Source: Microterricola viridarii
GTDB taxonomy: Bacteria > Actinomycetota > Actinomycetes > Actinomycetales > Microbacteriaceae
Reading direction: 5' to 3'
NCBI RefSeq assembly: GCF_900104895.1
Contig: NZ_LT629742.1
Location: 3,472,001 to 3,536,000, forward strand
DNA length: 64,000 bases
Shown here: positions 58,794-64,000 of the stretch, in pieces
Layout: each line of letters opens with the position of its first letter
Numbering within the stretch: position 1 is the stretch's first letter
Program-made: the position numbers and the translations under genes
Notes under the pieces: generated by a model
Seen by the model: the letters and a program-made list of their open reading frames with translations, nothing else
The model's database searches: none
What the model was told of the DNA's origin: nothing

Positions 58794-59395
58794 AGCTGCA
58801 CCCCCGCCGCACAGCCGTCCGTGGCGCGGCATCCGCACTCGCGATACTCGGCATTGCGACCGGCCTCGCCGTGGCTGGCGCCAGTGCCGGCCACGCCGCC
58901 GAGATCCCCATCCCGGTCGCCCTCGACTTCACCGAGCTGCAGCCGAACACCCCGGTCTCCAAGACGATCACTTTGGAGATCCCCCGCGCCGGCGAACTCG
59001 ACTCCCTGACCTGGGTCGAGCGCACCGGCATCCTGAGCTCCGCCACGATCGAGTTCGAGGTCTGCGACAAGACCGGAGCGTGCGTTCCCACGGCGAGCCT
59101 GCCCAAGCCTGTCGCGGTGCCTGCAGGCCCCCAATCTGTGCGCGTGACCGTCACCGTCTCCGAACAGGGCAGCGGCACCGCCCTCGGCCGACTGACCTTG
59201 AACAGCACGGCCGATCCAGTGCTCGACGCCGGCGGCGGAAATGGCCTCGCCTCGACGGGCAGCATCGCATCGACGCTCGCCCCGTGGGCGGTCGCCGTTC
59301 TCGCGCTCGGAACGCTGGCGGTGATGTGGCCGCGCGCCGTCATCGCGGCGAAGCGCCGCCCCGTCGGTGAGCACGATCAGGAAGGCACCAAGTGA
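58790..59395 (+). CDS. Secreted protein with LASTG sortase signal
   Basis: 201 residues. A conventional signal peptide ends near GHAAEIP. The mature part is beta-rich (VALDFTELQPNTPVSKTITLEI) with two cysteines in CDKTGAC. The C-terminus has NGLASTGS, a membrane helix (LAPWAVAVLALGTLAVMW) and a basic tail (KRRPVG). LASTG fits the LAxTG signal of class E sortases in high-GC Gram-positives, so the protein is probably fixed to the wall. It overlaps sipW and the next secreted-protein gene by 4 bp each, suggesting it anchors or assembles their products. Confidence 0.8.
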   Translation: MKLHPRRTAVRGAASALAILGIATGLAVAGASAGHAAEIPIPVALDFTELQPNTPVSKTITLEIPRAGELDSLTWVERTGILSSATIEFEVCDKTGACVPTASLPKPVAVPAGPQSVRVTVTVSEQGSGTALGRLTLNSTADPVLDAGGGNGLASTGSIASTLAPWAVAVLALGTLAVMWPRAVIAAKRRPVGEHDQEGTK

Positions 59396-59961
59396 ACAAG
59401 CGCACCCTCGCCGCCCTCGGCGCGATCTTCGGCTCCCTCATGCTTGTGCTCGGCCTGCAGCAGGCCGTCGTGTTGACGTCCGCAGCATGGACGGACTCCG
59501 TCAACTTCAGCGCGCCCGCTACCTCGGGCACCTGGGCGGTCGCGCAGGCTCAGCTGAGATTGGACGTGGGCACTGTGGCGTCTGATTCGGGCCCCGTCAT
59601 GATTCTGCGCGTGCAAGTCGCCAACCAGAAGCCGAACACCAGTTCAGGCGCCCCTGTCAATACGTTGAGCCTGAAGGCCACTGTCCCAACAGCGGCTCTC
59701 GGCAACCAAGCACTCATGACCATTCCTTCCGGATGGTCCCTGTTCGGGACTCCCGTCACCAGCGGCGCGAACCAGATCTTTGAATTCCGGCGGACCACCA
59801 CGATCGCCGTGTACGGCGACACGGGAACCGTCGAGTTCAAACTCCCACTTGCATGCAAGAAGGGCGACAAAGTGCCTGCATCCATTGAGATCACCTCCCC
59901 CGAAGCGGTGAACACCCTCAACTTCAGCGGTGACGCACACATTCTCGGCTGGCAGTGCTAG
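59392..59961 (+). CDS. SipW-dependent-type secreted protein, second copy
   Basis: 189 residues. The signal region NKRTLAALGAIFGSLMLVLGLQQAVVLTSAAWTDSVNF shares the SAAWTD processing motif with the protein at 57594. The mature domain is beta-rich (MILRVQVANQKPNTSSG, RRTTTIAVYGDTGTVEFKL) and has two cysteines (LACKKG and the terminal GWQC). It is the last gene of the operon, coupled by ATGA-type overlap to the LASTG protein. It probably forms a surface structure together with the first copy. Confidence 0.8.
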   Translation: MNKRTLAALGAIFGSLMLVLGLQQAVVLTSAAWTDSVNFSAPATSGTWAVAQAQLRLDVGTVASDSGPVMILRVQVANQKPNTSSGAPVNTLSLKATVPTAALGNQALMTIPSGWSLFGTPVTSGANQIFEFRRTTTIAVYGDTGTVEFKLPLACKKGDKVPASIEITSPEAVNTLNFSGDAHILGWQC

Positions 59962-60048
59962 CAGGGGCGTCCTCCGCCATATTTCAGAAGGCCTCGGCTA
60001 CGATGTTGACGCAACCGCGCATGCGGTCAGTCACGAGCGGGGGCGCAG

Positions 60049-60851
<803 letters not shown>

Positions 60852-60855
<4 letters not shown>

Positions 60856-63137
60856 CGCACCCCGACCCGGCGCCGGCGGTCGCCCTTGCGACGCAGGTCG
60901 CGGTTGAGCCTGCGGTCGCCGTGGTAGAGGATCGACGACCAGTCGACGGGCTTGCTGGGGTCGACGAGCAGGGGCGCCGCGACCGGTGCCTTCTTCTTGT
61001 CCACGTACAGCCAGTTCAGGAGCGCGAGCCAGACGTCGACGATGGAGTTGCGGACGCCGATGTACATCCACGTCGCGTAGGCCGCCAGCGTCGCGTTGAA
61101 TGCGGCGAACAGGGCGTTGCCCCAGTTGTGGGCCTGCAGATCGCGCGCGAAGGTCAACACGGAGAACGCGATGATCAGGTAGGGCACGATCACGTAAATC
61201 GCCGGCGCCGCGGTGCGGTCCTTCACCTTCGGCGTGCGCACGAAGGGGATCTTCTCCCCCGTGATCGCCTGCTGCAGCGACTTGACCACCCCGGCGAGAT
61301 TGACCGGCAGCAGAACCAGGTTGAAGCCGTAGATCCGGAAGATGTCGCCAAAGCGGTGCCCACAGTCGCGCAGGTCGCTGCCCATCGCGAGGAAGTACGG
61401 CAGCGCGGCCAGGAACACGACGGGCGAGAGCAGCCGGCTGTCATACGGGTAGGCCAGGAGGAACAGCAGACCGAAGCTGGCCCACGCGATGGAGGCCATG
61501 TAGTTGACGCGCAGCCACAGCTCGCGCGCCAGCACGCGCTCACGGCGGAAGCGGCGCTCCGACACCTGGTTCCACAGCTTCGGAAGGATCAGCAGGCCGC
61601 CGTTGGCCCAGCGGCGCCGCTGCACGATGAGGGAGCCGAAGTCCGGTGGGGTGGCCGAGTAGCTCAGGCGCTCCGGGTAGTTCATCAGCGTCCAGCCGTG
61701 AGTGCCCAGGTCGATGCTGGACTCCGTGTCCTCGATCACGGTGCGGTCCTGCACGTAGGTGGTGATCTCGAAGCCGCCGACGCTCTCCACCTCGGCGATG
61801 TCCTCGATCGCCTGCTTGCGGATGACGGCATTGGCGCCGACCCAGAAGGTGGCGCCGTAATGGCTCATCCCCTGGTGCAGGATGTGCTGGAGGTCGGTGG
61901 TGGCACCGGCGATGCGCTCGATGCGCGTCGGCGCCCCCCGGAACGAGGAGTACGGGGTCTGGGTCACCGCGATGCGCTCGTTGCCCGGCTCCTCCAGGAA
62001 GTACACGAGACGCAGGCAGTAGTCGCGCAGCAGCAGGGAGTCGGCGTCCAGCGTGAGCAGGTAAGGGGTGTCCGGCACGATCAGGTCGGCGTCGGCCGCA
62101 TCCTCGACCGGGCGCAGGATGACGCCGCCCGCCGTGTGCTCCTCACGCCAATCGCGCCCCATCAGCGAAATGTACGAGTTGAGGTTCATCGCCTTGTTCG
62201 CCTCGTGCGACAGCGACGCGTAGCTCTTGCGCTGGAAGCTGGTGAGCTTCGCCGTGAAGGTGCGCTCCAGTCGGAGCTGTAGCTCGAGCACTCGATCCGC
62301 GTCAGGGTAGGACGCCTGGTCGAGCGATGCGCGCAGCGCGAGCAGGCTGAGCCGCAACTCAGATGCCAGGCCCATCAACACCTGGTCGATGAAGAACTCA
62401 TCGACGTGGTCCTCCATCGGCTCGTTCTCGGCCATGTCCTCGAGCCAGATCGCGGCGGCCTCATAGTCGCCGGCCAGGTTCTCGATGTGGCGCCGCTCGA
62501 CGACGACGCCGGCCGCGCGCTCGGCGGCGAACGCCTCCCGCGCCCCGGCAAACCTGGACCGCGGCCCCTCCAGCGCCTCCTCGATCTGAGCGGGCAGGGC
62601 CAGCGTCGCATCCAGCCGGGCCCGGGCGGCCGGGTCCTTCTGGTTCGGGGAGTCATCGACCAGCAGCACGACCCGCACATTGGTGAATTCCTGCAGGGCC
62701 GCTGACCAGAGGGTTCCGCGCACGACGGCGGGCTCCTCCGCATAGGAGGGGACCAAAACGGTCACTGCGCTGTCGTAGTCGCGGAAGTGCCGGTCCAGCT
62801 CGGCGCGCGGCACCCGCACGTGGGCCCGGAAGCGGTAGAGCGCACCCTGCCTGGCCAGCAGGTACATCAGTGCAGAGAAGGTCAGGAAGGTGACGACGAT
62901 CAGGTAGCCGACGGCCTCCATCGTGAAACGGAATCCGCCGCTGCTCTCGATGAACTGTCGGATGATCGTGGTCACCACGTAGATCGCCCAGAAGACCACG
63001 GTGGCGAGGATCGCGATGCGGCCCCACATGACCTTCCGCACGCTGGGCCGGGGGTGCATGATCGAGAGCGGCTCCGAGCGCCGTTCCGATCCCCACTGGC
63101 GCCTGCGCGTGCGTGATTGCTGCTCTTGAGTTGTCAT
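60852..63137 (-). CDS. Cellulose-synthase-like family 2 glycosyltransferase
   Basis: About 761 residues. Two N-terminal membrane segments (ILATVVFWAIYVVTTII; AVGYLIVVTFLTFSALMYLLA), a large GT-A domain, then five or so C-terminal segments. Catalytic motifs are VVLLVDDSPNQKD, LLTLDADSLLL, the ED in TVIEDTESS and QRRRWANGG. About 190 extra helical residues lie between the first and second motifs (EALEGPRSRFAGAREAF onward), unlike plain BcsA. There is no PilZ domain. It should make and export a beta-linked polysaccharide. ATG 63137 has CGGAG upstream; the frame extends to 63254. A GH18-like gene is divergent from it. Confidence 0.88.
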
Positions 63138-63268
63138 TGCTCCGGTCAATTCCGCCTGATTCCGACTCCGCCGTCTTTTTGAAGGATAGAGCAGCCGGGC
63201 CGACAGCGGTGTCGACGCTATGGGAGCATAGGCGTTGTGGCATACAGCAGCCACCGCGCTTCATCATC

Positions 63269-64000
63269 ATGGCGGGGCCCTCCCGCACCACCCACTTGCG
63301 AGGTCTTGTGTCCCGGCGTTTCCCTGATCGGCGTCTCTCCCTTGTGCGCCTCACCATCCTGATCGGCGTGCTCACCGGCCTTGTATTCGCCGGATTTCAG
63401 GGCTGGAAGTGGTTCGAGAACGAGACGACGCCGACGCGCGCGGCCTGGTTCGCCGGCTACGTCGATGTGACGGCAACCCCGCAATTCGGCTTCGAGCAGC
63501 CGCGCAGCGACGCCGACAAGAACGTCGTGCTCTCCTTCGTCGTCGCCTCGCCGGACGAGCCGTGTACCCCGACTTGGGGTGGCGCGTACACCTTGGACGA
63601 GGCGAAGGACCAGTTGGATCTCGACCGCAGGCTCGCCCGCCTGCGCCAGCAGGGCGGGGAGGCCATGGTCTCCTTCGGCGGCCAGCTCAACGACGAGCTT
63701 GCCGTGTCCTGCACGAACACGGCACAGCTGAAGAAGGCCTATGCGAGCGTGCTCGACCGGTACGAGCTCGACGCGATCGACCTCGACATCGAGGGCGAGG
63801 CGCTCGGCAACACGGAGGCCAATGCCCGCCGTGCCAGCGCGATCGCGGCGCTGCAGACCGAGCGCGCCGCCGCCGGTTCCCCGCTCGCCGTCTGGCTCAC
63901 CCTGCCGGTCACGCCCGACGGTCTCTCGCCCGACGGCACCACGATCATCGCCGACGCCCTGGCGGCCGGTGTGGACCTCACCGGCGTGAACATCATGACG
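63269..64000 (+). CDS. Membrane-anchored GH18-like (chitinase-fold) protein, 3' partial
   Basis: The frame runs off the window after 244 residues. A basic N-terminus and one membrane segment (LVRLTILIGVLTGLVFAGF) act as anchor, followed by AAWFAGYVDVT and a GH18-type barrel. The catalytic motif is DAIDLDIEG, matching DxxDxDxE with the acid glutamate; the preceding strand AMVSFGG matches the SxGG motif. It would hydrolyse or bind a beta-linked glucosaminyl polymer outside the cell. Being divergent from a polysaccharide synthase, it may trim that polymer. Start ATG 63269 is inferred from frame and membrane segment; no strong ribosome-binding site is seen. Confidence 0.82.
   Translation, partial: MAGPSRTTHLRGLVSRRFPDRRLSLVRLTILIGVLTGLVFAGFQGWKWFENETTPTRAAWFAGYVDVTATPQFGFEQPRSDADKNVVLSFVVASPDEPCTPTWGGAYTLDEAKDQLDLDRRLARLRQQGGEAMVSFGGQLNDELAVSCTNTAQLKKAYASVLDRYELDAIDLDIEGEALGNTEANARRASAIAALQTERAAAGSPLAVWLTLPVTPDGLSPDGTTIIADALAAGVDLTGVNIMT

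Overview
The window comes from a high-GC actinobacterium, most likely a member of the Microbacteriaceae. This rests on GC-rich codon use, a lysine/alanine-tailed topA followed by tmk and holB, a PASTA-type PonA2 locus, a reduced tad locus beside a 6C RNA, many leaderless promoters (TAnnnT 6-7 nt before the start codon) and palindromic repeats of a type I associate with this family.

Layout. 1-7.4 kb: the end of a ThDP enzyme, a DMT-family exporter, then a homoprotocatechuate (3,4-dihydroxyphenylacetate) meta-cleavage cluster: a FAH-RraA fusion, a GntR regulator, hpaE and hpaD. 7.4-8.1 kb: a gene-free block of REP-like repeats. 8.1-11.3 kb (minus strand): pncA, dacB and a Gfo/Idh/MocA oxidoreductase. 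11.4-21.6 kb: a CoA-thioester catabolic cluster (PaaH-like dehydrogenase, three crotonases, AtoE-like permease, PaaK-like ligase, MDR dehydrogenase, thiolase) around a divergent IclR regulator. Both outward promoters carry the same helically phased TTCCG/CGGAA array. 21.7-28 kb: tRNA-Thr, an XRE regulator divergent from a methionine aminopeptidase, two alpha/beta hydrolases, a glycosyltransferase and a secreted lipoprotein peptidase. 28-34.2 kb (minus strand): holB, an IS481-family element inserted exactly at the tmk stop codon, tmk and topA.

34.3-38.3 kb: tad/Flp-type secretion genes (two TadE-like proteins, a DUF4244 pilin, a TadC-like protein and TadA). A 6C RNA lies just upstream at 38.7-38.8 kb. 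39.2-44.1 kb: acs and a large secreted metalloprotease with cell-wall-binding repeats. 44.2-48.6 kb: ridA, a DUF4177-like gene, ponA2 and a metallophosphoesterase. 48.7-57.3 kb: tRNA-Pro, a VanZ protein, a HAD phosphatase, a three-gene response regulator/kinase/degenerate-kinase operon, tdk coupled to a degenerate response regulator, a radical SAM protein behind a 43-bp SOS-like palindrome, and mqo. 57.6-64 kb: a surface or matrix island with two SipW-type secreted proteins, a SipW-like signal peptidase, an LASTG-anchored protein, an OmpR regulator, a cellulose-synthase-like glycosyltransferase and a divergent GH18-like membrane protein that runs off the window.

The least described items are the shared operator array of the IclR cluster, the FAH-RraA fusion, the SipW/sortase/polysaccharide island, and the IS whose target hexamer supplies two stop codons.
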